From Lachnospiraceae bacterium (GTDB taxonomy: Bacteria; Bacillota; Clostridia; Lachnospirales; Lachnospiraceae): a stretch of 64,000 nucleotides of DNA. The notes beneath the pieces are model-generated. The model saw only the letters and a list, made by a program, of their open reading frames with translations, made no database searches and was not told where the DNA came from. Location of the stretch: NCBI GenBank assembly GCA_009774245.1, contig VSNM01000002.1, positions 1 through 64,000 on the forward strand, read 5' to 3'. Position numbers and translations under genes: made by a program. Positions 44,767 through 53,981 of this stretch are shown here, in pieces. Within the stretch, counting starts at the first letter, position 1. Each line of letters opens with the position of its first letter.

Positions 44767-45312
44767 TCACACTTCGAAAATCTCTGCCAGCGTCATCTCT
44801 ACATGTGGGAAACAGCGCAGGTTAATTTTGGTATTCGCATTGTAAGTCTCCTCCTCCTGGTCATCATCGTAAATGTAACTCTGCTCCAGCACATAAACGC
44901 CGCCTTTCAGATAATAGATCTCCAAACTGCATCCAAAAGGTTCCACTAGCCAGTACTCCTCCACGCCGCATTTCTGATAAATTTCCCTCTTTACGGTCTT
45001 ATCCTTATGCCCTGTCGACGGGCTCAGCGTCTCCACGACGAAACGGGGCGTGCCATGGTAGTGCTTATCATTTTTCCCCCAGTCACAGACAATGGCAATA
45101 TCTGGTATGATGTAATCATTCCTGTCCTCCTGATAATGGAAATAAAAGTCAAGCTGCTCCATAAAGACCTCACATCTGCTGTCCTTAAAACTATTTTTGA
45201 GCTTGTTGAAAATATTTCCGTCTATCAATGCATGCTTTCGGCCTGGCGATGGCGACATGTCGTACACCACGCCATAGATCACTTCCTGTTTCCTCGGTTC
45301 CAGTAACTCCAT
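44767..45312 (-). CDS. Uma2-family (DUF820) putative nuclease
   Basis: 181 residues. The PD-(D/E)XK-like Uma2 core is visible: MSPSPGRKHALIDGNIFNKL near the start, PDIAIVCDWGK (Asp), RFVVETLSPSTGHKDKTVKREIYQKCGVEEYWLVEP (Glu-x-Leu-Ser-Pro and Lys). Uma2 proteins are numerous in cyanobacteria and scattered in Firmicutes, with no settled function. Single gene with AGGAGG ahead of it. Confidence 0.88.
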   Translation of the reverse strand: MELLEPRKQEVIYGVVYDMSPSPGRKHALIDGNIFNKLKNSFKDSRCEVFMEQLDFYFHYQEDRNDYIIPDIAIVCDWGKNDKHYHGTPRFVVETLSPSTGHKDKTVKREIYQKCGVEEYWLVEPFGCSLEIYYLKGGVYVLEQSYIYDDDQEEETYNANTKINLRCFPHVEMTLAEIFEV

Positions 45313-45341
45313 ATCGGTTCCTCCTTATATCATTGCTTTAT

Positions 45342-46742
45342 TCATGCCCTCAAAAATGCCGTGTAACCGCGCACGGCTTCGTACACATCCGCCTTGCTGA
45401 CCACTTCATATGGCGCGTGCATGTTCATCACGGACACACCGCAGTCGATCACGTTCATCCCGTACTCTGCCATCAGATGCGCTATGGTTCCCCCGCCGCC
45501 CACGTCAACCTTTCCCAGCTCCGAGAACTGGTACATCACATCGGCTTCGTCCATCATTTTTCTGATCTTTGCCACATACTCTGCATTGGCATCGCTCGCG
45601 CCTCTCTTTCCCCTTGAGCCTGTATATTTGTTGAACGCAAGTCCTTTTGCCAAAAATGCGGCATTATTTTTCTCAAAAGCAGTTTCGTACAGCGGATCGT
45701 AACCCGCACTGACATCAGATGAGAGCATCTGGGAATTTGCAAGGGCACGGCGCACCAGAAGCTGGGAGTCCTTCTCGGTCACTGCGACAAGCTCTGCCAC
45801 CGTGTTCTCAAAAAAGCGGGAGGCCATCCCCGTAGCACCCACGTTCCCGATCTCCTCCTTGTCGACGAGCAGACAGCACAGTGTCCTATCTGTAATCTCC
45901 TCCGCCATATCCAGCATTGCAAAGAGGGACGTAAAAGCACACACCCTGTCGTCATGCCCATATCCGAGAATCATACTCCTGTCAAATCCCAAATCCCGCG
46001 CCCTTCCCGCGGGAACGATCTCGAGCTCCGCAGAGAGCAGGTCTTCCTCCTCAATCCCATACAGATCAGATAAAATACTGACGACATTCGCCCGAATTGC
46101 CCTTTTCTCCGTGTTCCCCAGCTCTTCATGCTGCTCGATCGGGCGGTTTCCGATCAGAAGATCCAGTTTCTCGCCCTCGACAACCTCCGTCGCTTTCTTC
46201 GCCATCTGCTTTTCCGCCAGATGCACCAGCAGGTCTGTGATCACAAACACCGGATCGTCCTCCTTTTCGCCGATGCAAACCCTTACAACCGTGCCGTCCT
46301 TTTTCGCGATCACGCCATGGATTGCCATGGGGATTGTAGTCCACTGGTATTTTTTGATACCGCCGTAATAGTGTGTGTCAAAATAGGCAAACCCGTCCTC
46401 CTCATACAGCGGATTCTGCTTGATATCAATCCGCGGCGAGTCGATGTGCGCCCCGAGAATGTTCATTCCTGTAGATAATGGTTTCCTCCCGATCTGAAAA
46501 AGCGCGACGCTCTTATCCATCTGCACGGCATAGAGTTTGTCACCTGCCCTGACTGGCTCTCCTTTTTCGATCACACTGTATAATTCCCTATATCCCCGCT
46601 CCTTAGCCATCTCCACGGCGAGCGCCACACATTCGCGCTCCGTCTTGCCCCGGTCGAGACAACTTTTGTACCGCTCACAGACCTCGTCCGCCTTCTTTTG
46701 ATCTTCCTTTGTATATTTAAGCCAGAGATTATTCTTTTTCAT
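45342..46742 (-). CDS. M18-family aminopeptidase (aminopeptidase I type)
   Basis: 466 residues. Zinc-binding and catalytic signatures of M18: NILGAHIDSPRID, the VDKEEIGNVGATGM glutamates, the DVSAGYDP strand and C-terminal GVSVMNMHAPYEVVSKADVYEA with His. A soluble dodecameric or tetrahedral enzyme that removes N-terminal residues. Complete length. Possible own promoter in the 109-bp gap upstream. Confidence 0.94.
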   Translation of the reverse strand: MKKNNLWLKYTKEDQKKADEVCERYKSCLDRGKTERECVALAVEMAKERGYRELYSVIEKGEPVRAGDKLYAVQMDKSVALFQIGRKPLSTGMNILGAHIDSPRIDIKQNPLYEEDGFAYFDTHYYGGIKKYQWTTIPMAIHGVIAKKDGTVVRVCIGEKEDDPVFVITDLLVHLAEKQMAKKATEVVEGEKLDLLIGNRPIEQHEELGNTEKRAIRANVVSILSDLYGIEEEDLLSAELEIVPAGRARDLGFDRSMILGYGHDDRVCAFTSLFAMLDMAEEITDRTLCCLLVDKEEIGNVGATGMASRFFENTVAELVAVTEKDSQLLVRRALANSQMLSSDVSAGYDPLYETAFEKNNAAFLAKGLAFNKYTGSRGKRGASDANAEYVAKIRKMMDEADVMYQFSELGKVDVGGGGTIAHLMAEYGMNVIDCGVSVMNMHAPYEVVSKADVYEAVRGYTAFLRA

Positions 46743-46782
46743 ACTGTCTGATTACACCCTTTCCGCGCACTGCGCATAGCAA

Positions 46783-46811
46783 AGAACTGTAAAGCATTTC
46801 TTTACAGTTCT
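46783..46811 (-). terminator. Hairpin after the chemoreceptor gene
   Basis: AGAACTGTAAAG pairs perfectly with CTTTACAGTTCT across a 5-nt loop, 41 bp after the chemoreceptor stop. On the minus strand it is followed by TTTGCT, a short T-run. Probable terminator. Confidence 0.65.
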
Positions 46812-46851
46812 CAAACAACCTTGTGATCTATATGTACTGACTGACAACCTA

Positions 46852-48198
46852 TCAGAGACTAAATTTGTGCGCCTGCTCCATCAGCTCCTCAGCGACTGCC
46901 GACAGGTTCTGCGTCATGCCCGTGATATCCGTGATCACGCTGTCCTGCGTCTCCACTGCCGCCAGCACTTCCTCGCTTCCCGCCGCGTTCTCCTGCGATG
47001 TCGCTGATATACCCTCAATCATTTCTACAATAACTTCTTTGCTGCCTGTCATGTTGTTGCCAGACTCATAGAGCATGTTGACGCTCTCCTGCACACTCGT
47101 AAGACACTGCTCGATCTGGATAAAGTTCTCCTTCGTATCGCCCACACTGCGCTCCTGCTCCTCAAAGATCTTTTCCATGCTCACCATGTTCTGCGTCGCG
47201 TCGGCTGTCTTTTCAAGCAGCTCCTGGATAATCGCACCGATCTCGTTGGTCAGGCTGTTAGTCTCCTCCGCAAGTCCCCTGATCTCCTCCGCGACAACCG
47301 CAAAGCCCCTTCCTGCATCGCCTGCCCGCGCCGCCTCGATCGCCGCGTTGAGCGACAGCAGGTTGGTCTGGTCTGCGATATCGTTGATCTTCTGGCTTGT
47401 CGCCTCGATCTTCTGCGCCTGCTCATTGTTCTGCTGCATCGCCTCCCGCACGGTGGCGATACTCTCGCGGCTTTTTTCCGTCTTTTCTATTAAATCTTTT
47501 ATCGCGGCAAGACCGTTGTTTTTCACCCTGTCCATCTCTTCCGCATTGTTCCTGAGGTTCTCAGTGTCACTGAGATTGCGCACGATCAGTCCGTCAAGCT
47601 TTGCGACCTCGTTCGCGCTGGTCGTCGTGTCGCCCGCCTGCGACATCGCCGCGTTGCTCAGGTCATTCATCGTCGTGCTGATCTCATCGGACGAGCGTTT
47701 GAGCTGCATCGTCTGGTCTGCAAGTGTTCCCGCATTGTTGGAAACGGTGGTTGACGACTGCTCGATCTGCATGACGATTCCGCGCAGGTTGTCATACATC
47801 AGGATAATATTCCTGCTGATGCTCCCGATCTCATCTTTTCTTGTCCTCATGGCACGCACCCCTGCCATATCTCCCTCCGTCAGATCATAGCGCGCGATAC
47901 GGTGTATTTCAGCCACCGCCCTCTTGAGCGGCATTACCACAAGAAACTCCATGAGCAGCGCCAGGAACACCAGTGCTATAATCCCCACCGTAAGGCTCAC
48001 GATCGTTGTCATCGCGATCGTCCCTGTGATCTCTGACCGCGCCTCCGCCATGGTGATTCCGGCGACTCTCACGACTTCCTTCTCCATCATTTTGCAGGCT
48101 ATGACATTGTTGATCGAAAACGCAAAGATGAGAATGATAAACATAAAAACAGTAATGGTTACTATAACGGACACTTTCTTGTAAGTTTTGTTTTCCAT
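46852..48198 (-). CDS. Methyl-accepting chemotaxis protein
   Basis: 448 residues from MENKTYKKVSVIV, ATG 48196-48198 with GGGGGA upstream. Membrane helices near residues 8-30 and 56-84 are close together, so the external part is only ~25 residues: unusual, suggesting sensing within the membrane or cytoplasm. HAMP (~85-140), then a signalling domain with the hairpin tip IADQTNLLSLNAAIEAARAGDAGRGFAVVAEEIRGLAEET. It reports to CheA/CheW. The coding region is followed by a terminator. Confidence 0.93.
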   Translation of the reverse strand: MENKTYKKVSVIVTITVFMFIILIFAFSINNVIACKMMEKEVVRVAGITMAEARSEITGTIAMTTIVSLTVGIIALVFLALLMEFLVVMPLKRAVAEIHRIARYDLTEGDMAGVRAMRTRKDEIGSISRNIILMYDNLRGIVMQIEQSSTTVSNNAGTLADQTMQLKRSSDEISTTMNDLSNAAMSQAGDTTTSANEVAKLDGLIVRNLSDTENLRNNAEEMDRVKNNGLAAIKDLIEKTEKSRESIATVREAMQQNNEQAQKIEATSQKINDIADQTNLLSLNAAIEAARAGDAGRGFAVVAEEIRGLAEETNSLTNEIGAIIQELLEKTADATQNMVSMEKIFEEQERSVGDTKENFIQIEQCLTSVQESVNMLYESGNNMTGSKEVIVEMIEGISATSQENAAGSEEVLAAVETQDSVITDITGMTQNLSAVAEELMEQAHKFSL

Positions 48199-48367
48199 AT
48201 GGACCTGTCCCCCTAATCGTTGTTTAATATTCTTTTTTGACATTCACCCTGCCGTTCATATCTTTACATACTATCAGTATAGAGGATTTTTCATTCAATT
48301 TCAAGTCGTTTTCACGTCGTTCTGTAACCATGCCTTACCTGATTTGGTCCAATTTTCGTCAAAACCT

Positions 48368-49276
48368 TCATTCAGGCTCCTTGGCGGGCAGCTGCACCAG
48401 AATGATCGCCGCAAACGCGAGGGCACAGCCTGCAAGCTCCCGCACGGAGAGTGTCTGATGTAAAAGCAGCCAGCCCGCAAGCACGGAGATCACGGATTCC
48501 AGGCTCAGGATCAGGGACGCCGCCGTGGGATTCATGCCCCGCTGGCCGATGATCTGGAACGTGTAGCCCACACCGCTCGAGAGCGCGCCCGCATACACGA
48601 TCGGGAGCCATGCCGCACACATATCAGAGAATTCCGGCTTTTCAAGCAAAAGCATCAGAACCGTCCCCAGCACCGCATTTGTCGCAAACTGCACACAGGA
48701 GAGTTTCACGCCGTCCACCAGCGGAGAGAAGTAATCCACGAACAATATATGAAGGGCAAACACCGCCGCACAGCCCAGTATGTAGATGTCGCCCTTTTGC
48801 AGGCGAAAGTCCCCCTTGGTGATGCACAGCAGATACAGTCCAAGCGATGCAAGCCCCACGGCAATCCACACCCTCACACCCGTTTTCTTTTTCAGGAAGA
48901 TGCCAAACACTGGCACGAGCACCAGGTACATCGCGGTGATGAATCCGGCTTTTCCCACTGTCGTGTACTTCATGCCGATCTGCTGCAGCGCGCTCGCGGC
49001 AAAAAGACATATGCCGCAGCATATGCCTCCGATCAGCAATAATTTGTGATCTTTTTTTTGCCGTTCTTGACCGTTCTTTTTTCTGCGCTGGTTATCCGTG
49101 ACCACGATCCACGGCAGCAGCACCGCCAGCGCAATCACGTTCCGCGCCGCGATAAAAGTATATGGGCCCACATAGTCCATGCCGACGCTCTGCGCGACGA
49201 ACGCAAATCCCCATATTGTGGCAGCCATAAACAGGAGTACAGACTGCCTTAGTGTGTTTCTGTTCATAGCTTTCAT
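48368..49276 (-). CDS. EamA/DMT-family transporter
   Basis: 302 residues with ten hydrophobic helices in two EamA repeats (residues ~8-140 and ~155-295). Family segments: ATIWGFAFVAQSVGMDYVGPYTFIAARN and NPTAASLILSLESVISVLAGWLLLHQTLSVREL. Exports metabolites such as amino acids or drugs; substrate unknown. Its start overlaps the acetyltransferase stop (ATGA), so the two are co-translated. Confidence 0.92.
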   Translation of the reverse strand: MKAMNRNTLRQSVLLFMAATIWGFAFVAQSVGMDYVGPYTFIAARNVIALAVLLPWIVVTDNQRRKKNGQERQKKDHKLLLIGGICCGICLFAASALQQIGMKYTTVGKAGFITAMYLVLVPVFGIFLKKKTGVRVWIAVGLASLGLYLLCITKGDFRLQKGDIYILGCAAVFALHILFVDYFSPLVDGVKLSCVQFATNAVLGTVLMLLLEKPEFSDMCAAWLPIVYAGALSSGVGYTFQIIGQRGMNPTAASLILSLESVISVLAGWLLLHQTLSVRELAGCALAFAAIILVQLPAKEPE

Positions 49277-50031
49277 ACTGAATATTCCTTAAATCCAATA
49301 GACTGATACAGTCTTGCCGCAGCCGCATTGACCGCGCGAATGGTAATGATGGACGCGCCGTCGGAAAAAGCCTCGGACACGGCTCTTTCGCATACAGCCC
49401 TGGCAAATCCCTTTTGGCGCATCCCAGAAACCGTACCGACAAATTCAAGGGACGCAGCGCCCTGATGATCCATGATGGCAGCCACAGAGGCCGGAACGCT
49501 GTCATGATACAGTATGCAGCACTTCACGCCCTTCTCTTCGCACCATATATAATGATGAATGGGATGGATCTCGGGATATCCATCGAAAAAAATGTCATTT
49601 GTTATTCGCGCCCACAGGGCAAAATCACTGGCAGTTTTAACTTTGATGATTTCATGGTTCTTTCCATTATATTCTCTTTTTTCTTCCGCAAGCATTGCCA
49701 TATAACGCTCACCCTCTTCACTGGGTTCCGACTGGCCGTGCGCGGGTTCCTTTCCTGAATAGAGAACTGCTGTCTCATCTGATACAAGCAGGCTCAGCCA
49801 GATGGGCGCATTCATTGACTTCATCTCTTCGATGACTGCTTTCTTTTGTTCCGGCGCAAGACTTTCAATACGGACATTGTAAATAAAAGTAATCCCCTGT
49901 TCCCCAGCTTTTGGTTTTACATAGGAATAATATTCTTTGTCCATTTTTTCCATATATTCAGCCTCACCGAATAAGCTGACATAATAGTCTGCTCCCTCAT
50001 CAATGTGCTGAATGATTTCCCTGTCTGTCAT
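49273..50031 (-). CDS. GNAT-family N-acetyltransferase
   Basis: 252 residues. The C-terminal GNAT fold shows the acetyl-CoA loop in SLEFVGTVSGMRQKGFARAVCERAV (the R-x-x-G-x-A pattern, with Gly at the second position) and a final RAVNAAAARLYQSIGFKEY. The first ~120 residues are an additional helical domain. Acceptor unknown. Co-translated with the DMT transporter downstream, so possibly acetylates what that exports. Confidence 0.88.
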   Translation of the reverse strand: MTDREIIQHIDEGADYYVSLFGEAEYMEKMDKEYYSYVKPKAGEQGITFIYNVRIESLAPEQKKAVIEEMKSMNAPIWLSLLVSDETAVLYSGKEPAHGQSEPSEEGERYMAMLAEEKREYNGKNHEIIKVKTASDFALWARITNDIFFDGYPEIHPIHHYIWCEEKGVKCCILYHDSVPASVAAIMDHQGAASLEFVGTVSGMRQKGFARAVCERAVSEAFSDGASIITIRAVNAAAARLYQSIGFKEYSV

Positions 50032-50083
50032 ATCTTATCTCCTTATTGATTGATAATACATTTCTTTGACTGTATCATTCGAC

Positions 50084-50908
50084 TCAGCGCCTCTGGCAGC
50101 GCTCGCAGAAATACACTGTCCCGCCCATATAGTTTGCCTTGTGGATCTCGTGTCCGCACCGGATGCATGGCTCATTCAACGAGTTCTTACTCAGCTGCGT
50201 GACGTAGTTTCCCTTTTGTCCAAACAAGTCCTTCTCTGTGTCGCGCCCGCCCTTCTTCGTCATTTCCTTTATGATCTTATTGACGGATTCATATAATGTA
50301 CGGAAATCCTCCTCCGATGCGTCCTGCATAGAAAAGCGCGGATCGATACCTGCGTCCCACAGGATATCCTGCAGCACGCCGTTTCCAAGCCCGGGGATGC
50401 GCTGCTGTGTCGCGAGAAACGCCTTTGCGGACAGCTTTTTGCCGGACGACGGATACAGTGACCGAAAATACGGATAGGTAAATCCGTCCGTGAGCGGGTT
50501 GGGCTTTGTGCTAGAAGAGATGTAATAGTTGTCCATGCATTTTCCCTTTGAAAATATGATGATACCCCCATACATCTGTATGGAGACGAAGATTCCTGTC
50601 TCGTCGTCAAAGCAGATCGCAAACTGGTGTTTTTTTGGAAACTTTTTCACATCGTCATAATAGCGCGGATAAGCCCCGTCATTCATGACGATCATGCTGT
50701 CCTCCATATCGATCTGCACCATACCGCCCTGAAAGACAGCTCCGGTTATGGCCTGCCCCTCGAGGCATTCCTCATATTTTTCATGCTCACATTTTATAAA
50801 CGCAAACTTGTGTGGTGTCTGCAGGACTTTGATCTCACTGATGATCTTACCTGTCAGATGTTCGTTGATCTGTCTTGCAATGGTGGCGCTTTCTGGCAGT
50901 TCCAGCAT
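50084..50908 (-). CDS. Fpg/Nei-family DNA glycosylase-like protein lacking the catalytic proline
   Basis: 274 residues; ATG 50906-50908 after GGGGGAGG. Opens MLELPESATIARQIN, while active Fpg proteins open with M-PELPE, where Pro2 becomes the N-terminal nucleophile. Here residue 2 is Leu. Glu3 is kept. The H2TH region (QQRIPGLGNGVLQDILWDAGIDPRF) and the zinc finger (CIRCGHEIHKANYMGGTVYFCERCQ) are intact. So it should bind DNA but may not cleave in the usual way. A known Firmicutes subfamily has this feature. Co-translated with the VOC gene. Confidence 0.88.
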   Translation of the reverse strand: MLELPESATIARQINEHLTGKIISEIKVLQTPHKFAFIKCEHEKYEECLEGQAITGAVFQGGMVQIDMEDSMIVMNDGAYPRYYDDVKKFPKKHQFAICFDDETGIFVSIQMYGGIIIFSKGKCMDNYYISSSTKPNPLTDGFTYPYFRSLYPSSGKKLSAKAFLATQQRIPGLGNGVLQDILWDAGIDPRFSMQDASEEDFRTLYESVNKIIKEMTKKGGRDTEKDLFGQKGNYVTQLSKNSLNEPCIRCGHEIHKANYMGGTVYFCERCQRR

Positions 50909-50909
50909 A

Positions 50910-51353
50910 TTATACCTCCCCCTCGTACTTTCCTGTGATCTCGATTGTGTTGCCATCGGGATCTTGGAGGCAGAAGTAATAATAGGGATTCCCCGCGTTG
51001 ATATAGCGGATTTTTGTCAGGTTTTCCGCGATATCAAGGGCTTTCACCCGCTCATATTCCGCCTGCAGATCGTCCACGCTGAGATTGATAACCACTTTCC
51101 CGCAGTTTGGCGCCTTCACAATCGACGTATGGTCATCATACAGTGCGCAGTATTCTCCTTTTGTCTCCACCTCGTCAGAATGCTCCCTGTCAAATTTTCC
51201 GTTCATGATGGACAGCGTCAGTCCGTTTATGTCAAACACTGCAAAACGGTTTTTGTTCTGATTCAGGACATCCCTTTCAAACAGCGCCCTGTAAAATGAA
51301 ATGCTCTGGTCAAAATCTTCTGCAATCAGGTAAATACTTCCGTATGTATACAT
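50910..51353 (-). CDS. VOC-family (glyoxalase/bleomycin-resistance-like) protein
   Basis: 147 residues from MYTYGSIYLIAEDFDQSISFYRALFERDV; ATG 51351-51353 preceded by GGGGGAAGA. Paired beta-alpha-beta-beta-beta units, ending DPDGNTIEITG, the usual metal-ligand Glu. Such proteins bind or alter small molecules or act in drug resistance. One base separates its stop from the glycosylase start, a pairing often seen in Lachnospiraceae. Confidence 0.88.
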   Translation of the reverse strand: MYTYGSIYLIAEDFDQSISFYRALFERDVLNQNKNRFAVFDINGLTLSIMNGKFDREHSDEVETKGEYCALYDDHTSIVKAPNCGKVVINLSVDDLQAEYERVKALDIAENLTKIRYINAGNPYYYFCLQDPDGNTIEITGKYEGEV

Positions 51354-51490
51354 GTCTCTTCCCCCTAAAATTTCTATTCGCACCCCCTGCGCGGTGATTT
51401 ACTTTTTGATCACACCTGTTTACACTTCTGCCTTGGTTCCTCGCTGCCAGGTGATATACTTTGCAGTCGGTTACAGACATGATATCATAC

Positions 51491-51532
51491 AGAATATGAC
51501 AACAGCGTGTCATATTCTATTTTTTCGTCAGA
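51491..51532 (+). terminator. Hairpin with T-run on the plus strand
   Basis: AGAATATGACA pairs with TGTCATATTCT over ACAGCG, followed by ATTTTTT. A textbook terminator, but its T-run is on the plus strand, where no gene is seen upstream; it lies after the minus-strand ATPase gene. The 234-bp gap holds nothing else clear. Confidence 0.6.
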
Positions 51533-51587
51533 AATATTCATTAACAGCATGCATTATCTGAGAAAAAGGCTCTTTAAAATACACAGG

Positions 51588-52559
51588 TCATTTTTGCAGT
51601 GCCTCCATCATTATTTTCTTTAGTTTACCAATATTTCCTTTTGTCAGATAATTTGGATTGAGCCTTCGCTTGCTGTAGGCATATATTGTATTTTTTGTCA
51701 TGCTTTCAAGCAGATGGGTAAAATATCTTTCCCACGAAGGATACTCGCCGCTTTCTATAAACTCGCCCGGCTGTGACAATATCTCACCCAATCCCTCCGC
51801 CTGAACAATACTCGATTGCAAAATTAAGTACTCAAAAGATTCAGGCGTCCATACATGACTATGCCGACTCATCTCCAACGCATGCATTACACTCTGCATA
51901 TCCGCGCCAAATGCCGCACCATCAACAATCGCAAGAATCTGATCCTCTTTGTGGGCAAGAATGTATTTAGCCACGTTAGACTTACCACCCGCAGATTCAC
52001 AAATGATCTCCATATCCTGGCAAACAGCCTGAAACATTTCATACCCGGCATTGGAATCCTCTGTAAGCACCATAGCGGGAACGCTCTTATCAGTCACATT
52101 TATTTCTGGATATACCTGATGCATGGAATTATATATCTGCCTGGTATTTTGATAATATCCGCTGTTTTTCAGATAATAAATCTCATTGACACTATATGGG
52201 AGCATATTCAGGCTATCCCTCGTTATAAATACAAAGTAACAGTCCGATTCCAATACTGCCTTTGCAAAAGACTTGGAATACAAAAAACGCTCCTGCTCGT
52301 CCACAAATACAACAGCGTTCTTCTGGACGCTTAGCTGTGCTAACGCACTTTCGTCGTCGCCTGATAACACAACACATTTCCGGTCACATACTACTTCTGT
52401 TCCCGGCCCAGCCCTTCTGGACAGATAGTCACCTATAATTTGAATCATAGTCGTCTTTCCACTGGCGCTGTCACCCTGAATAATTGTAATATTCCTGTGC
52501 AGATTCAACTCATACCGCAATCTCTTTGTAAAAACCAAGACTCTGACACTACCCTTCAA
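51588..52559 (-). CDS. P-loop ATPase, possible TOPRIM-like C-terminus, DUF4869 partner
   Basis: 323 residues. Walker A GDSASGKTT near residue 29 and Walker B NAVVFVDEQE near residue 85 are clear. Residues ~165-225 show a pattern, TEDSNAGYEMFQ...IICESAGGKSN...ILAIVDGAAFGADM, that could be a TOPRIM-like acidic site as in OLD-family nucleases; this is a visual guess. Homologues are often labelled translation initiation factor 2 in databases, which has no basis here. Its start overlaps the DUF4869 gene by 11 nt, so the pair is one unit. Confidence 0.7.
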   Translation of the reverse strand: MKGSVRVLVFTKRLRYELNLHRNITIIQGDSASGKTTMIQIIGDYLSRRAGPGTEVVCDRKCVVLSGDDESALAQLSVQKNAVVFVDEQERFLYSKSFAKAVLESDCYFVFITRDSLNMLPYSVNEIYYLKNSGYYQNTRQIYNSMHQVYPEINVTDKSVPAMVLTEDSNAGYEMFQAVCQDMEIICESAGGKSNVAKYILAHKEDQILAIVDGAAFGADMQSVMHALEMSRHSHVWTPESFEYLILQSSIVQAEGLGEILSQPGEFIESGEYPSWERYFTHLLESMTKNTIYAYSKRRLNPNYLTKGNIGKLKKIMMEALQK

Positions 52560-53016
52560 GGATTTCCACCTCCTGAAATTCCCTTAAAAAATCGACATAT
52601 TCATGAATCACCCTGCCACTGTTTTGAATGCGGATCTCAAAGGGCTCCTCAAACCGCATCTCATACCCAAGCCTGACCGTGAGATCCTGCCTCTTTCCGA
52701 TTTCCAGTATCCACTTGGCGCAATTATCCCCACAGGCAGATGCATTGACAATAAGCTGCGGTTCCTTATACATGATCATAAGCGCTTTTACGCCGCCGGA
52801 GAGCCTTTCCGGCGCAATGATTCCGAGAATCGGGCTGTCAATGGAATGCGCCGACAATACGGTGGAACCGTCTACGTCACGCACCATCTTTTTTACCAGT
52901 TCATCCTCAAACCACTCGTCCTCGTAATTGTATTTAAAATAAGTATCCGGACTAAACACATAATTTTCATCCTCTATATCCTTTACGCCCCTGTTAATGA
53001 TAATGTTCAGCATCAT
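52549..53016 (-). CDS. DUF4869 protein
   Basis: 155 residues. Matches DUF4869 as I know it: MLNIIIN at the start, VFSPDTYF, MVRDVDGSTVLSAHSIDSPILGII, LSGGVKALMIMY and CGDNCAKWILEIG. Soluble. Function unknown, and the family usually stands directly before a P-loop protein, as here. The first Met may be the second of the MM pair. Confidence 0.85.
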   Translation of the reverse strand: MMLNIIINRGVKDIEDENYVFSPDTYFKYNYEDEWFEDELVKKMVRDVDGSTVLSAHSIDSPILGIIAPERLSGGVKALMIMYKEPQLIVNASACGDNCAKWILEIGKRQDLTVRLGYEMRFEEPFEIRIQNSGRVIHEYVDFLREFQEVEILEG

Positions 53017-53048
53017 GTCCCCTCCGCAGCTTTTTTAAGAATGATTCC

Positions 53049-53981
53049 TTACCTCTCTCGTTTCGATTCCCTTATTTCATACCGCTCCGCCATCTCCCGA
53101 ATGCGCTGTATGACCTCGTGTCTGACCGCCTCTGGCGCAAGTACCTCCGCTGATGAGCCAAATCCCAGTATAACGCCGTACACCCAGTCGTCCACAACGG
53201 CATGCATGTGCACCATGAAATTTCCGTCCGGCAGAACTTCGATCTCGTCCTCGTCAAACCGGTCATAAATCCTGTACGCTTCCTTTTGGTCAATCCGGAT
53301 ATCAATGACTGTAAAAGGCTCGTCCTTCTTCTTTTCATTTTTAGAGTGGTCGCCCTCCTTTTGGGTGCACTCCTCCCTTGGCACAAAGCTTTCTTCCAGC
53401 AGTTCCAGCCTCTTCATGCGGAATAATTTGAAGAGCCTCCACGCGCTGCGCTCTCTGCAAAAAGCCTTGAGATACCATGTATATTCCTTAAATAGGAGCT
53501 GCACCGGCTCGACCGTGCGGTGGCTCATCTGTCCCTGTTTTCCATAATAGTCAAACCGTATCAGCCTTCGTGCCAATATGGCTGTCTTGATATCCCCGTA
53601 GAGCTGCTCGCGGCTCCCGCTCCAGTCGGACAGGTCGATGGCGAGCCAGTCGACGGGATCTGTCTTGAAAAATTCCCCGAGCTTCTGTAAAATCGTTTCC
53701 TCTCCGTCCGCCCTGGTCTCGCGCAGCGATATCAGTCCTGACAAAATCTCCTGCTGTTCTTCTTTTGTGATCAGCATCTTGTTCAGTACAAACTGTTCTG
53801 TCAGGCAGATTCCACCGTTTTTCCCTTTTTTCGCATAGATTGGTATTCCGGCGGCGCTGAGCGTATCCATGTCGCGGTAGATCGTCCTGACAGAGACCTC
53901 AAAGCGCTCGGCCAGTTCCGCGGCGGTCACTGTCCCCTGTTTCATCAATATATATATCATTCCTAACAGCCGGTTGATCAT
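53049..53981 (-). CDS. YafY-type HTH/WYL-domain regulator
   Basis: 310 residues. N-terminal HTH_11 (RLLGMIYILMKQGTVTAAELAERFEVSVRTIYRDMDTLSAAGIPIYAKKGKNGG), then a WYL domain (LIRFDYYGKQGQMSHRTVEPVQLLFKEYTWYLKAFCRERSAWRLFKLFRM) and a C-terminal WCX region. Ligand-binding transcription factor, sometimes linked with stress or defence. Its start overlaps the phosphodiesterase stop by 4 nt. Confidence 0.93.
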   Translation of the reverse strand: MINRLLGMIYILMKQGTVTAAELAERFEVSVRTIYRDMDTLSAAGIPIYAKKGKNGGICLTEQFVLNKMLITKEEQQEILSGLISLRETRADGEETILQKLGEFFKTDPVDWLAIDLSDWSGSREQLYGDIKTAILARRLIRFDYYGKQGQMSHRTVEPVQLLFKEYTWYLKAFCRERSAWRLFKLFRMKRLELLEESFVPREECTQKEGDHSKNEKKKDEPFTVIDIRIDQKEAYRIYDRFDEDEIEVLPDGNFMVHMHAVVDDWVYGVILGFGSSAEVLAPEAVRHEVIQRIREMAERYEIRESKRER

